This document shows, piece by piece, positions 52,865-62,302 of a stretch of DNA of 64,000 bases. Below the pieces are notes generated by a model. It was not told the origin of the DNA. It made no database searches and worked only from the letters and a program-made list of their open reading frames with translations. Source of the DNA: Bacteroidetes bacterium MED-G17 (lineage in GTDB: Bacteria; Bacteroidota; Bacteroidia; NS11-12g; UBA9320); NCBI GenBank assembly GCA_002457675.1, contig NTKK01000007.1, positions 47,900 through 111,899 of the forward strand. Reading direction: 5' to 3'. The translations under genes were made by a program, and so were the position numbers. Every line of letters begins with the position of its first letter. Within the stretch, counting starts at the first letter, position 1.

Positions 52865-55800
52865 ATGAGAAAAACATTTACAAAAACATTTTTTCACCAA
52901 GCATTGATAGTTTTCGGATTATTAATTCCGCTATCCTCTATTGGTCAAACTTATTCAACTACCACGCATTACTATGGTTGTAGATATCAAAACCGAGCTT
53001 ATTACTCAGCGATTGCAAGAGTTGAAATTGTAGACGCATCCGGGAGTAGTATCTATTCAAAGGTTGACGGATGTAATAACAATCAGACTGGCTTTGCCAA
53101 TGCAGGTCAATCACAAACTTTTATCAATCCAAATAATGCGATCAATTTAGCAGGAGGTTCTTCATACACCATTAGGGTAAATGCTACCAACACGGGCAAT
53201 GGAGGTTATGGATCTTCTCGTGGGGGCGTTTGGATAGATTTTAATGGAGATGGTGACTTTATTGATGGAGGTGAATTCATCACACCGAACAATTGGACGC
53301 TACCAGAAGGACGAAATGAGCAAGAGCCTGGTTCGTATGCGAGCCGAACTTTTACTGTTCCTTGTGGGTATTCGGGAAGCGCAAGAATTCGTGTAAGATC
53401 GACTTATAGATATTGGAACATAAATAGTAATTATCATACCAATGCAATGTATTACGGTGAAACAGAGGATTTTTTAGTAAATTTTACTACACCTTCTTCC
53501 GTATCAGCCAATTTTTCTCTTCCAGACACAGCTTTTGTTAAGGCACGAGTAAATTTCCTAAATACCAATCAAACTGGTTATATTTCTCATGCTTGGGATA
53601 CTGCAAATGATGGCGTTGTTGATGGAACATCGACCAATTTTAGCACCGTCTTTACGTCTGGTGGTAAAAAATCAATTCGACTGAAATCAACCAATTGTGC
53701 AGGTAGTGACTCTATCGTCAAGACCATTTTTATCAAAGCTCCAACAGTTGTGCCTAATGCGGATTTCATTATTTCAAAAAACAAAGAAGAACTTTTCCGT
53801 CAGGTACAATTAACAGATCTATCTGATAATGGCGCTTACTATTGGGAATGGAGGTTCATTGATGAAGCCAAAAAAGATACTTTTGACTTCAATACTTGGG
53901 GGCAATTGGCTCAAATTGGTTACCCTAATTTAGCCGGTGGGAATGATCAAATAAACAAAAACCCAATCATCAACACAGGTAATTATTTTACCGCTTTACC
54001 AGTAGGTGTTTACACTGTATGCCTGACTTCAGCAAATGACATAGGTTCTTCTAATCCAAAATGTAAACCGGCTTATTTTGAAGTCACTGAATCTTGCGAT
54101 TTTGCCATTGGCGCCCAAACCAATAACCAAATTATTGAGTGCTTGAGCGGTACCATTACAGACAACGGTGGGATCAACGGAAACTATTCGAACGGATTGC
54201 CAAATACTACCGAGGCCTTAATCGTGCCTTGCGGAGCTGAAAGTATTACCATGGTTATGGATTCTGTCCGTTTAAATGATGCTGGTGATTTATTAACTAT
54301 ATATGATGGAGAAAATAATCAAGGAAATTTGTTGGCCTCATATTCCGGTCCTGCAACGATAAGTAGAGATACTTTGACAGCAAACTCTGGTGCCATATAT
54401 ATGACTTTTGAAACAAATGGAACCGGTAATCAGTGGGGCTTCAACGCACATTGGTATTCCGAAATTGGACCAAAAACTCCACCAAAACCAGACTTTTTAG
54501 TAGAAGAAGCCTGCAACACTTTATATACGGCAGTGGACTATGTTTTCAAAAACACTTCTCAAAACGTAAAAGGGAAAGTGGATTATGAATGGACCATAGA
54601 TGGAAATCTAGCAGGAATAACAAACGACCTTCCTCAGAAATTTTTAACAAACGCCACGTACAACGTATGCCTCGAAGCTACAACTTGTCAAGGAAGCAAT
54701 AAGATATGTAAGACGTATACTGTTACCGCACCAAACGCGCAAGCTGCGGATGAAACCTTAGATTTTGTTGCAGACAATAGACGTCCAAAACAAACTGATA
54801 TTGTAACCCTTTCTGCTTCTTACTGTAAAGGTACCAACTTCAGCTGGGGTATATTCCCAACAAATGGCGTTAAATCTATCACAGATGTTTCCGCTAAAAA
54901 TAATAATTCTGAGGTGGAAGTTGAATTTTCTGCTCCAGGTAAATACACTGTTTCACTTACATCATTCAATTACACAGATACAGCAAATACAGAAAAAACT
55001 GCTGTAAAAGATAAATATATAGTTGTCGTTGAATACTGCACACCTCTAGTTTCTGTTGGTTCCAACAGCGATGTGGGCATATCAAAAGTAAGCTTGACAG
55101 ACAATAGCAACAACGTACTTCTCGAAAATGTAGAAACAAACGCCGCTACAACATATGACAACTTCGAGGGCAAAATAGATGCACCTACATTAAATTTTGG
55201 TGTTGACTATACAGTATCCATCGACAGAAGTTCTACAAACAATCCTCTTAATAGAAAGGTATGGATTGATTTCAATATCGACGGTGATTTTGACGATGCG
55301 GGAGAAGAATTGATTGGATATGAAACAACTGCTACAACCACTTCCTTTTCTAAAGGTTTTACAGTTCCTGATCTAAAAGATGCTTTTGAAGGCCAAACAA
55401 TTATGAGAATAGGTACTTCATACAATACTGATCCAAATAAACCTTGCGGTGCAAACAGCAACGCAAAAGCAAATAGAATTGGTGAATTTGAAGATTATGC
55501 AATTGTTCTAGCTAATGACAATGCATCACCTGTACTTACATTAAATAATGACGATACACTCTACATTGAGCAAGGCGCCTCTTACATAGAATATGGCGCA
55601 GTTGCTAAAGATCCCATAGAAGGGGATATATCCAACAGGATTGACATAAACAGTGATGTTGATTCATCATTAACAGGTATTTATTTTGTAAACTACACTG
55701 TTGAGGATGCTTCAGGAAATACCGCACAACCTTTAACCCGTGTTGTGTACGTAGTTAAAGACCAAACGCCACCTGCACTTACATTAAATGGTGCTTCAAG

Positions 55801-57052
55801 CATTGATTTAGAAATTTGTAATGATTATACCGAGCCAGGATACTCTGCAAATGATGCCAAAGAAGGAAATCTTACTACAGCTGTCGTTGTATCAGGCGAA
55901 GTAAATACATCGAAGTTAGGCGCATATACCTTGAATTACTACGTACAAGACGCACAAGGCAATGCTGACCAAGCAACTAGAACTGTAAATGTTGTAGATA
56001 CCAAGGCGCCTATGATTGAAAATGATGAAGCTGACAAAACAAATCCAAGTCAGTGGATTGTTAACGTCCAACTACAGTCTGTATTTGTGGACAGAACAAC
56101 TTCTTCAGACCCAGGTACAGAGTGCTTTATAGATAGAACTTGGACGCAAGTTGCTAAGCCTGGTATTGGTCCAGAAGCAATTGTAGATACACGTTTACCT
56201 GGTTTCGCAATTATTGATTATACCGTCACTGACCAGAGTGGAAACGAAACAACTCAGCAGATCAAATATGTTATTGAAGATTTCATTGCTCCAGTTATAA
56301 GTCTAAACTCTCTAGATACAATTCTTCACCCAGTATTTAGCGATTACAACCCAATACAGGCTTCTGCGATTGACAACCTTTATAATCAGTCTGAAATTTC
56401 TGTAACACTTCAGTCAAACGTAAATCCATATCAGCTAGGTACCTACCAAGATACTTACACTGCTATTGACGGGTCTGGAAACAAATCATCAAAAGTGAGA
56501 ACAGTTAAAGTTGTAGATGTTCAAAGCCCAAGAATCAGAGGTAGATTTGGTAGCTTAATCAAAGTTGCTATGTACTCTAAGTTTGACGCAATCGAAAGAG
56601 TAATCTTCGAAGACAATTATGACGGCCCAACTGATTTGAAAGCAAATGCAGAAATATTATCTCATGACCTAAATACTGATGTACCAGGTTTGTATCACAC
56701 TACTTTTGTTACAAAAGATAATTCTGGAAACCGTTCAAATGAATTCACACTTTTCATCCAAGTTTGTGAAGAGTTCACCAACTGCCAATACATAGGCGTT
56801 GATGAAGTTGCTTTGGAAAATATGATCAATGTTTATCCAAATCCTTCAAATGGTATCGTAAATATCACTACAGGGTTAGATAATGAAGACGTAGATGTAC
56901 AAGTTATTGACATAAATGGTGCAAATGTTTTAAGCACGAAAGTTTTAGGCGATAAACAAATTGATTTAAGACACCTTGCTTCTGGAGTGTACATGATTAA
57001 GGCTTCCTTTAAGGGACAGTCTACTAGCAAAAGAATCATGATCAACAACTAG
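52865..57052 (+). CDS. 1395-residue multidomain surface protein with T9SS sorting domain
   Basis: Signal peptide to about residue 28 (ALIVFGLLIPLSSIGQ). Domains in order: GEVED (about 60-210, G-V-W-I-D-F-N-G-D-G-D-F near 120); PKD-like (215-295, ISHAWDTANDGVVDG); another PKD-like (300-405); CUB (410-535, CDFAIG to WYSEIG); two PKD-like (540-725); a second GEVED (730-885, V-W-I-D-F-N-I-D-G-D-F near 800); five HYR/DUF5011-type Ig repeats starting near 888, 970, 1049, 1143 and 1222; and T9SS type A (1320-1395: NVYPNPSNGIVNITTG, ASGVYMIKASF). No catalytic domain is visible, so an adhesin or matrix protein is the best guess. It is a single gene ending in a strong terminator. Confidence 0.92.
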   Translation: MRKTFTKTFFHQALIVFGLLIPLSSIGQTYSTTTHYYGCRYQNRAYYSAIARVEIVDASGSSIYSKVDGCNNNQTGFANAGQSQTFINPNNAINLAGGSSYTIRVNATNTGNGGYGSSRGGVWIDFNGDGDFIDGGEFITPNNWTLPEGRNEQEPGSYASRTFTVPCGYSGSARIRVRSTYRYWNINSNYHTNAMYYGETEDFLVNFTTPSSVSANFSLPDTAFVKARVNFLNTNQTGYISHAWDTANDGVVDGTSTNFSTVFTSGGKKSIRLKSTNCAGSDSIVKTIFIKAPTVVPNADFIISKNKEELFRQVQLTDLSDNGAYYWEWRFIDEAKKDTFDFNTWGQLAQIGYPNLAGGNDQINKNPIINTGNYFTALPVGVYTVCLTSANDIGSSNPKCKPAYFEVTESCDFAIGAQTNNQIIECLSGTITDNGGINGNYSNGLPNTTEALIVPCGAESITMVMDSVRLNDAGDLLTIYDGENNQGNLLASYSGPATISRDTLTANSGAIYMTFETNGTGNQWGFNAHWYSEIGPKTPPKPDFLVEEACNTLYTAVDYVFKNTSQNVKGKVDYEWTIDGNLAGITNDLPQKFLTNATYNVCLEATTCQGSNKICKTYTVTAPNAQAADETLDFVADNRRPKQTDIVTLSASYCKGTNFSWGIFPTNGVKSITDVSAKNNNSEVEVEFSAPGKYTVSLTSFNYTDTANTEKTAVKDKYIVVVEYCTPLVSVGSNSDVGISKVSLTDNSNNVLLENVETNAATTYDNFEGKIDAPTLNFGVDYTVSIDRSSTNNPLNRKVWIDFNIDGDFDDAGEELIGYETTATTTSFSKGFTVPDLKDAFEGQTIMRIGTSYNTDPNKPCGANSNAKANRIGEFEDYAIVLANDNASPVLTLNNDDTLYIEQGASYIEYGAVAKDPIEGDISNRIDINSDVDSSLTGIYFVNYTVEDASGNTAQPLTRVVYVVKDQTPPALTLNGASSIDLEICNDYTEPGYSANDAKEGNLTTAVVVSGEVNTSKLGAYTLNYYVQDAQGNADQATRTVNVVDTKAPMIENDEADKTNPSQWIVNVQLQSVFVDRTTSSDPGTECFIDRTWTQVAKPGIGPEAIVDTRLPGFAIIDYTVTDQSGNETTQQIKYVIEDFIAPVISLNSLDTILHPVFSDYNPIQASAIDNLYNQSEISVTLQSNVNPYQLGTYQDTYTAIDGSGNKSSKVRTVKVVDVQSPRIRGRFGSLIKVAMYSKFDAIERVIFEDNYDGPTDLKANAEILSHDLNTDVPGLYHTTFVTKDNSGNRSNEFTLFIQVCEEFTNCQYIGVDEVALENMINVYPNPSNGIVNITTGLDNEDVDVQVIDINGANVLSTKVLGDKQIDLRHLASGVYMIKASFKGQSTSKRIMINN

Positions 57053-57076
57053 TATCTTTAAATTTTATATTCTATT

Positions 57077-57108
57077 AAAAAAGGGCGACCAGATGGTCGC
57101 CCTTTTTT
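57077..57108. terminator. Bidirectional rho-independent terminator
   Basis: A perfect 14-base-pair inverted repeat: AAAAAAGGGCGACC, loop AGAT, GGTCGCCCTTTTTT. The eight inner pairs are GC-rich and both flanks give a T tract, so it can stop transcription from the 1395-residue gene on one strand and comF on the other. The comF stop codon (57107-57109) overlaps the repeat. Confidence 0.93.
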
Positions 57109-57759
57109 ATTCCGCTTTACCAATAACCGCCAAAGAAATACTTTTTGGATTTGCTTTTTGTAAAATTTCCGCACATGCGTAACTCGTTGCACCCGTAGTA
57201 AATACATCATCAACCAAAAGAAGGCTTTTCCCAATAAATAATTCTTCGTTTTTAAGCACAAAAACACCTTCAATATTTTGATAACGATCTTTTCTATTCA
57301 TTTTAGTTTGCGTTGTAGAATGCTTTTTCCGAATAAGCTGATCTACAATAACTGGGCACTGTAAAACTTCTGAAATACCTTTTGCAATTTCTTCAGACTG
57401 ATTAAACCCCCTTCTACTTCTTTTTTCCGATGTAAGGGTACAGGAATAATTAGCTGTATCTCTTCATTTATTTTTTCACCGAGTTTTAAGCCAAGATCGC
57501 CAGCTAAAACGATATTTCCCTCATACTTTATTGCATGTACCAACTTTTGTGCTTTTGAGCCTTCATTAAATGGAAACAAAGCATATTTATTTAGAAAACA
57601 ATCCTTCTGGTAGAGGTTCCAAACAACAGATGCTCCGTTACCCTTTATGTTATTTTGGCAAGTTGAACAAAAAATATTTTCATTTTGGAGCAAATAATCT
57701 TCGCATAACAAACAAAACCTCGGATAAATAGTGTCTAACAAGGATTTCAGCATCTTCAT
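57107..57759 (-). pseudogene. comF: ComF family phosphoribosyltransferase, interrupted by a 1-base frameshift
   Basis: The N-terminal part (57343-57759 frame) has two zinc-finger CxxC pairs (FCLLC near residue 16, FCSTC near 31) and LIIPVPLHRKK. In the -1 frame the sequence goes straight on as S-R-R-G-F-N-Q-S-E-E-I-A-K-G-I-S-E-V-L, then QTKMNRKDRYQNIEGVF and the phosphoribosyl motif LLVDDVFTTGATSYACAE to the stop at 57107. The break is in CGG-AAA-AAA-GAA (about 57419-57431): one extra A in the A6 run gives a normal ~217-residue ComF. ComF proteins are needed for DNA uptake in competent bacteria. It may be a real mutation, a homopolymer sequencing error, or a slippage-decoded gene. It has no close neighbours on its strand. 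Confidence 0.85.
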
Positions 57760-57770
57760 AGAAAAAGGGA

Positions 57771-57778
57771 TAGTTTTG
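57771..57778 (+). promoter_or_regulatory. -7 promoter box for thiL
   Basis: TAGTTTTG, an exact TAnnTTTG followed by C, ten bases upstream of the thiL ATG (57789). No good -33 TTG is seen at 19-21 bases. Confidence 0.5.
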
Positions 57779-57788
57779 CAATTTATAC

Positions 57789-58829
57789 ATGTTTGAAAAT
57801 AAAGACAAAGGAGAAATTGGTAATTTGGGAGAATTCGGGCTGATTAAGCATTTGCAATCAAAAATTTCAACAAGTAATGAGCGTATACTTAAAGGTATAG
57901 GAGATGATGCATCGGTTATAGAACTAGATAAGGGTCTTGTGTTGGTACAATCTACTGATATGCTAGTAGAAAATACCCACTTTGATCTTAGTTATGCGCC
58001 CATACAGCATGTTGGTTATAAGTCGGTTGTCGCCAATGTGAGCGATATTTTAGCTATGAATTTAAAACCCAATTACCTCCATGTTTCTCTTTCCTTTTCA
58101 AGCAAGTTCACGTTAGATGCAGTAAATGAATTATACGACGGAATTCTAAAGGCATGCAAAAAATATGAAGTAGAAATTGTAGGTGGTGATACCTCCACCA
58201 TTTCCAAAGGCATGGTTATCAGTTTGGGCATTTCAGGAATTGGCGAAAAAAGTAAAGTCGTTTATCGAGCTGGAGCGAATGAAAATGATCTATTGTGCGT
58301 ATCAGGTGATTTGGGCGGTGCTTATATGGGCTTACAGGTATTGGAAAGAGAAAAACGAATATGGTCTGAAAATCCGTCTGTACAACCAGATTTTAGTGGC
58401 AAAGATTATATTCTCCAGAGACAACTTCGCCCGGAAGCCCGAATAGATATATTGGATGTTTTTAAATCTTTAGATGTCATGCCAACTGCTATGATTGATA
58501 TTTCAGATGGACTCTCCAGTGAAATTTTGCATTTAAGTGAAGCCAGCCAAGTAGGATTTACCATTTATGAAGAAAAAATACCCATAGATCAGGTTACCTA
58601 TCAGCAAGCCATCGACTTTAATATAGGTCCTGCTACCTCAGCATTAAATGGTGGAGAGGATTATGAGCTTCTTTTTACCATTGCACAAAAAGACTTCGAT
58701 AAAATCAAAAATCATATGGATATAAGTATTATCGGACATGCTACAAGTAAAAATGAGAGTTGCCAAATGATTTCTAAAGGAGGAAGTTCTTTTGCTTTAA
58801 AAGCTCAGGGATTTAATCATTTAAATTAA
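57789..58829 (+). CDS. thiL: Thiamine-monophosphate kinase
   Basis: Makes thiamine diphosphate from thiamine monophosphate and ATP. A 346-residue AIR-synthase-fold protein with the ThiL signatures GEFGLIKHL, KGIGDDASVIE, QSTDMLVENTHFDLSY, SVVANVSDILAMN, EIVGGDTSTISKG, MIDISDGLSSEILHLSEAS and NGGEDYELLFT. No other thiamine genes are adjacent. The stop overlaps that of the convergent acyl-CoA dehydrogenase by 4 bases. Confidence 0.96.
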   Translation: MFENKDKGEIGNLGEFGLIKHLQSKISTSNERILKGIGDDASVIELDKGLVLVQSTDMLVENTHFDLSYAPIQHVGYKSVVANVSDILAMNLKPNYLHVSLSFSSKFTLDAVNELYDGILKACKKYEVEIVGGDTSTISKGMVISLGISGIGEKSKVVYRAGANENDLLCVSGDLGGAYMGLQVLEREKRIWSENPSVQPDFSGKDYILQRQLRPEARIDILDVFKSLDVMPTAMIDISDGLSSEILHLSEASQVGFTIYEEKIPIDQVTYQQAIDFNIGPATSALNGGEDYELLFTIAQKDFDKIKNHMDISIIGHATSKNESCQMISKGGSSFALKAQGFNHLN

Positions 58830-59968
58830 CTTTTCAATAAACTTCTTGAAATTACGATCTTTTGAACCTCCGAAGTTCCTTCATAGATCTGTGTGATTTT
58901 TGCATCTCGCATCATCCTTTCAACGTGGTATTCACGAACATAGCCGTAACCACCATGAATTTGAACAGCCTCTGAAGTAACCGATTGTGCAATTTCGGAC
59001 GCATACAATTTAGCCTTACTGCTAGCCAGATCATAATTTTCACCTGAATCTTTTAGCGCGGCAGCCTTTAAAGTCAGTAATCTTGCGGCCTCAACTTGTG
59101 TTGCCATGTCAGCCAATTTAAATTGTATAGCTTGATGGTTTTTTATTTCTGTTCCAAATGCTTTTCTTTCTTTGGCATACTGGGTAGCAAGCTCTAGCGC
59201 ACCACTAGCAATACCAAGTGCTTGCGCAGCTATTCCTATTCGTCCACCACTCAATGTTTTCATAGCAAACTTAAATCCAAATCCATCCTCTCCAATCCTA
59301 TTTTCTTTAGGCACCTTGACATCTGTAAACATGATGGAGTGTGTATCTGATCCCCTTATCCCCATTTTATCTTCTTTTTTCCCAACTTGAAATCCATCCA
59401 TATCCTTGGTAACAATTAAGCAATTGATTCCTTTGTGACCTTTCTCAGGATCAGTTTGAGCCATAACCAAGTAGGTATCAGCAGAATTCCCATTGGTTAT
59501 CCAGTTTTTCGTTCCATTTAGAAGGTAGTGATCTCCCATATCTATTGCGGTTGTTTTCTGTGAAGTAGCATCGGAACCTGCTTCTGGCTCAGACAAACAA
59601 AAAGCACCATGTATACTCCCTGCGGCCAAAGGTTTTAAGTAAGTTTCCTTCTGAAAATCTGAACCAAATTCGTTTAAACCATAACACACCAAAGAGTTGT
59701 TTACAGAAACTACAACCGAGGTAGATGCATCTATTTTCGAAAGCTCTTCCATAGCAAGAACATATGAGATGGTGTCCATACCTCCACCATTGTAATTGGG
59801 GTCTACCATCATACCCATAAATCCGAGTTCGCCAAGTTTTCGGACCTGTTCTAATGGGAACTTCTCGTGAATATCTCTGTCAATTACTCCAGGTAAAAGC
59901 TCGGTTTGGGCAAAATCTCGAGCAGCTTGCTGCACGGCCAAGTGTTCTTCGGAAAACTGAAAATTCAT
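58826..59968 (-). CDS. Acyl-CoA dehydrogenase
   Basis: A 380-residue flavoprotein of short/medium-chain type, oxidising acyl-CoA to enoyl-CoA with electrons passed to ETF. Motifs: CLSEPEAGSDATSQKTTA, YLLNGTKNWITNG, MGIRGSDTHSIMFTDVKVP, TLSGGRIGIAAQALGIA, ERKAFG and QIHGGYGYVREYHVERMMRDAKITQIYEGTSEVQ, the last with the catalytic Glu of Y-E-G-T. The chain-length preference cannot be told with certainty. A near-consensus box TATTTTCG lies 13 bases upstream of the ATG. Confidence 0.95.
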   Translation of the reverse strand: MNFQFSEEHLAVQQAARDFAQTELLPGVIDRDIHEKFPLEQVRKLGELGFMGMMVDPNYNGGGMDTISYVLAMEELSKIDASTSVVVSVNNSLVCYGLNEFGSDFQKETYLKPLAAGSIHGAFCLSEPEAGSDATSQKTTAIDMGDHYLLNGTKNWITNGNSADTYLVMAQTDPEKGHKGINCLIVTKDMDGFQVGKKEDKMGIRGSDTHSIMFTDVKVPKENRIGEDGFGFKFAMKTLSGGRIGIAAQALGIASGALELATQYAKERKAFGTEIKNHQAIQFKLADMATQVEAARLLTLKAAALKDSGENYDLASSKAKLYASEIAQSVTSEAVQIHGGYGYVREYHVERMMRDAKITQIYEGTSEVQKIVISRSLLKS

Positions 59969-60044
59969 ACTTGTGCGAAAATAGAAGTGAAAGGAGCTCT
60001 TTTTATAGTGTTTTCAACCAAAATTTAGTTTATTTCGTTTCTAA

Positions 60045-60938
60045 ATGTACCATTTGCCAAAAATTCAGAAGGGCGATGAAATGGTTCTTGTTTCACCTTC
60101 TAGATATGTAGAGGAAGAATGGATTGAAAAATTTACAGAACTTCTCGATTCTAAGGGTTTCAAAACGATACTATCACCCAATTTATTTTCGAGAGAAAAT
60201 CAATTTGCAGGGTCCGACAACGAAAGAATAGAGGACATGCAATGGGCCATCAATCATCCTACGGCAAAGGCCATTTGGGCCATCCGAGGGGGTTACGGCG
60301 CCATTAGGGTTCTTCCTCATCTAAATTTTTCTACCTTATTCAATAAGCCAAAATGGATGGTTGGATACAGCGACTTTTGTGTTTTTCATATCCACTTAAA
60401 TAATTTACAATTTCCAACGCTTCACGCAACCATGCCTATTCATATTTCTGACAGGCAAAATTTTATTACAGATTTCCACAATACGCTCGATTTGATGCAA
60501 TATGGTCATGGGGTTTTGGATTTAACTACAGCAATTTATCAAAACAAAGCCAATGAAGAAGGTATTTTGGTAGGTGGTAATCTTTCTATTTTATACAGTA
60601 TGCTTGGGGGCCTGACAAAAGATTTCTTTAAAAATAAAATCTTGTTTTTGGAAGATATTGGTGAGTATTTATACCATATTGACCGTATGGTTCAAACTTT
60701 ATACAACTATGGTGTCTTCAATTCATTGTCTGGATTGCTCATTGGCAGTATGGAAGATATGCAAGACAACAAAGTACCTTTTGGGCATGATATCCAGAGC
60801 ATTTTTGAATCGAAACTTAAAAGATTTTCATACCCTAGAGTCTATGGTGTTCCCTGCGGGCACAGCAATCCAAATGGTGCTTTATTTCTTGGTCAAAATG
60901 CACAAATCACAGACAATCAATTAATTTTGAATTATTAA
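60045..60938 (+). CDS. LD-carboxypeptidase (peptidase S66)
   Basis: A 297-residue S66 family peptidase that removes the terminal D-Ala from murein tetrapeptides during peptidoglycan recycling. The catalytic Ser109 is in V-G-Y-S-D-F, the Glu in LFLEDIGEYLYHIDRM and the His in GVPCGHSNPNG, with the usual order Ser-Glu-His; KAIWAIRGGYGAIRVLPHL (76-94) is the family N-terminal block. There is no signal peptide, so it is cytoplasmic. The GtrA-type gene starts directly after its stop. Confidence 0.92.
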   Translation: MYHLPKIQKGDEMVLVSPSRYVEEEWIEKFTELLDSKGFKTILSPNLFSRENQFAGSDNERIEDMQWAINHPTAKAIWAIRGGYGAIRVLPHLNFSTLFNKPKWMVGYSDFCVFHIHLNNLQFPTLHATMPIHISDRQNFITDFHNTLDLMQYGHGVLDLTTAIYQNKANEEGILVGGNLSILYSMLGGLTKDFFKNKILFLEDIGEYLYHIDRMVQTLYNYGVFNSLSGLLIGSMEDMQDNKVPFGHDIQSIFESKLKRFSYPRVYGVPCGHSNPNGALFLGQNAQITDNQLILNY

Positions 60939-61379
60939 GTGTATAAGGCGACCAAAGAAATATCTAAGTTTATTTTATCCGGGGCAACTGCTGTGCTCGT
61001 TGATTTGATATTTTATTATACGACAAGTCCTTATGTTCAACAAAATGTTGCAAAAGCTATTGGTTTTGTGATGGGCACAATCGTTACTTACAATCTCAAT
61101 AAATTTTGGACATGGCGCCAACCCGAAAAAGACAATACCCGTATAGTTCCTTTTTTTGTGCTGTATGGTTTCTCCATGTTGCTTAATGTATTGAGCAATG
61201 CCTGGGCTTTGCAAAGACTCCCGGATTACGCTTTGCTTGCTAATCTGCAAAAAGCAACGGGGGAAAATTTGGAACTTTTTGCCCTGAAAATTGATAAAAT
61301 AAGTGCCTTTTTAGTCGCCACTATTGCCTCAAGCGTATTAAACTTTTTGGGACAAAAATTTTGGGTTTTTAAAAAGTGA
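60939..61379 (+). CDS. GtrA family membrane protein
   Basis: A 146-residue protein with four predicted helices and GtrA motifs: F-I-L-S-G-A-T-A-V-L-V-D, FVMGTIVTYNLNKFWTWR, and ASSVLNFLGQKFWVFKK at the C terminus. GtrA-type proteins flip or help flip polyprenyl-linked sugars in wall and O-antigen synthesis. The start is a GTG lying directly after the LD-carboxypeptidase stop, with coupling likely. The natural charge distribution and fold positions support this start. Confidence 0.88.
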   Translation: MYKATKEISKFILSGATAVLVDLIFYYTTSPYVQQNVAKAIGFVMGTIVTYNLNKFWTWRQPEKDNTRIVPFFVLYGFSMLLNVLSNAWALQRLPDYALLANLQKATGENLELFALKIDKISAFLVATIASSVLNFLGQKFWVFKK

Positions 61380-61381
61380 GT

Positions 61382-61789
61382 TTATTTAGGCCTGTTGAGT
61401 ATAGCCTCATTAATAATGGCCTGGCGAAGATCAAAAAGGTTTTCTTCAGATTTCTCAATTACTTCAATTTCTGGAGAATTAATCTCAGTTGCTTTTTTTA
61501 CTTCTGGTTGGGACGCATTTTTAATACTTTCAATTTTTTCTGCAACTGTTTGTTCCTTCTCTTTGGTAACCGAAACATCCTTTTGCTTAGGTTTCTCTTC
61601 AGGCAATTCAAAAAAATCATCCAAAATTTTCTTAAATGGATCTTCCCGAGGTTTGCTTTGCTTTGGGCTTCTTTCCATTTTTCCTTTTCTGGACTTCGGA
61701 GCAGGCTTTCCTTTTCTATTTTTCCTAGCTCTCAGCAAGTACGCTATAAAAGCAAATACCAAAGGCCAATATTCCAAAATATCCTGCAT
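61382..61789 (-). CDS. Small membrane-anchored protein with charged coil, function unknown
   Basis: From ATG 61789 (135 residues) the protein starts M-Q-D-I-L-E-Y-W-P-L-V-F-A-F-I-A-Y-L-L, one membrane helix, followed by a very basic linker (RARKNRKGKPAPKSRKGK), a Lys/Glu-rich low-complexity part with PFKKILDDFFELPEE, and the C-terminal motif LFDLRQAIINEAILNRP. This motif, with the single N-terminal helix, is a pattern I recall from small Bacteroidota proteins of unknown role; treat as tentative. Two open frames on the other strand in the same place (from 61376 and 61395) are shadows. Convergent with GtrA, divergent from folK. Confidence 0.72.
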   Translation of the reverse strand: MQDILEYWPLVFAFIAYLLRARKNRKGKPAPKSRKGKMERSPKQSKPREDPFKKILDDFFELPEEKPKQKDVSVTKEKEQTVAEKIESIKNASQPEVKKATEINSPEIEVIEKSEENLFDLRQAIINEAILNRPK

Positions 61790-61807
61790 ACCTTGCGAAT
61801 ATAATTT

Positions 61808-62302
61808 ATGCAAATTGAAGATTTGATGTTTATTTCACTTGGCTCTAATATGGGTGATCGGTTGGGCTACTTATTAAAAGCAAGGCATTTTCTTAGCGAA
61901 ATTTATGGAGAGGCGAAGCTGGCATCTTCTATTTACCAAAGTGATGCTTGGGGCGGGGTAACTCACGAAGATTTTTTAAATCAAGTGTTGGCATTTTCAA
62001 AGGCGGAAAGTCCTAAGGATGTTTTAAGTATGTGTTTTGCCATTGAGCATAGACTGGGGAGAAGAAGAAGTCAAAAGAATGCAGCCAGAACCATAGATCT
62101 GGATATTTTGCTTTTTGGTAATTCCTCAGTACAAATGGATCAACTGAGTATTCCGCACAAACGAATGCATACCCGAAAATTTGTTTTACAACCTTTAATG
62201 GAAGTTGCTCCTACACTGGTTTTGCCTAAGCTTCAAAAAAGTGTAGAAAAGTTGTATCAAACACTTGACGACAAGATACATGTAGCTTTATGGAAAGGTT
62301 AG
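61808..62302 (+). CDS. folK: 2-amino-4-hydroxy-6-hydroxymethyldihydropteridine diphosphokinase
   Basis: Folate pathway enzyme that pyrophosphorylates 6-hydroxymethyl-dihydropterin. Length 164. Motifs: FISLGSNMGDRLGYLLKARHFL, IYQSDAWGGVTHEDFLNQVL, EHRLGRRRSQKNAARTIDLDILLFG (the D-x-D metal site in R-T-I-D-L-D) and IPHKRMHTRKFVLQPLMEVAP. The ATG at 61808 is used; M7 (61826) is a possible alternative. It overlaps the WbqC-like gene by 13 bases. Confidence 0.96.
   Translation: MQIEDLMFISLGSNMGDRLGYLLKARHFLSEIYGEAKLASSIYQSDAWGGVTHEDFLNQVLAFSKAESPKDVLSMCFAIEHRLGRRRSQKNAARTIDLDILLFGNSSVQMDQLSIPHKRMHTRKFVLQPLMEVAPTLVLPKLQKSVEKLYQTLDDKIHVALWKG

Noticed and set aside
52763..52900. Upstream extension of the helicase frame
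   Set aside because: It would overlap the start of the divergent surface protein and carries no helicase sequence; ATG 52762 fits the family.
57058..57273. Minus-strand frame overlapping the comF 3' part and the terminator
   Set aside because: It reads through the terminator hairpin in another frame; the real ComF end is in the frame with LVDDVFTTGAT.
61376..61826. Two long plus-strand open frames over 61376-61826
   Set aside because: They are shadows of the minus-strand small membrane protein; their proteins are Phe/Ser/Leu-rich reverse images of a Lys/Glu-rich chain.
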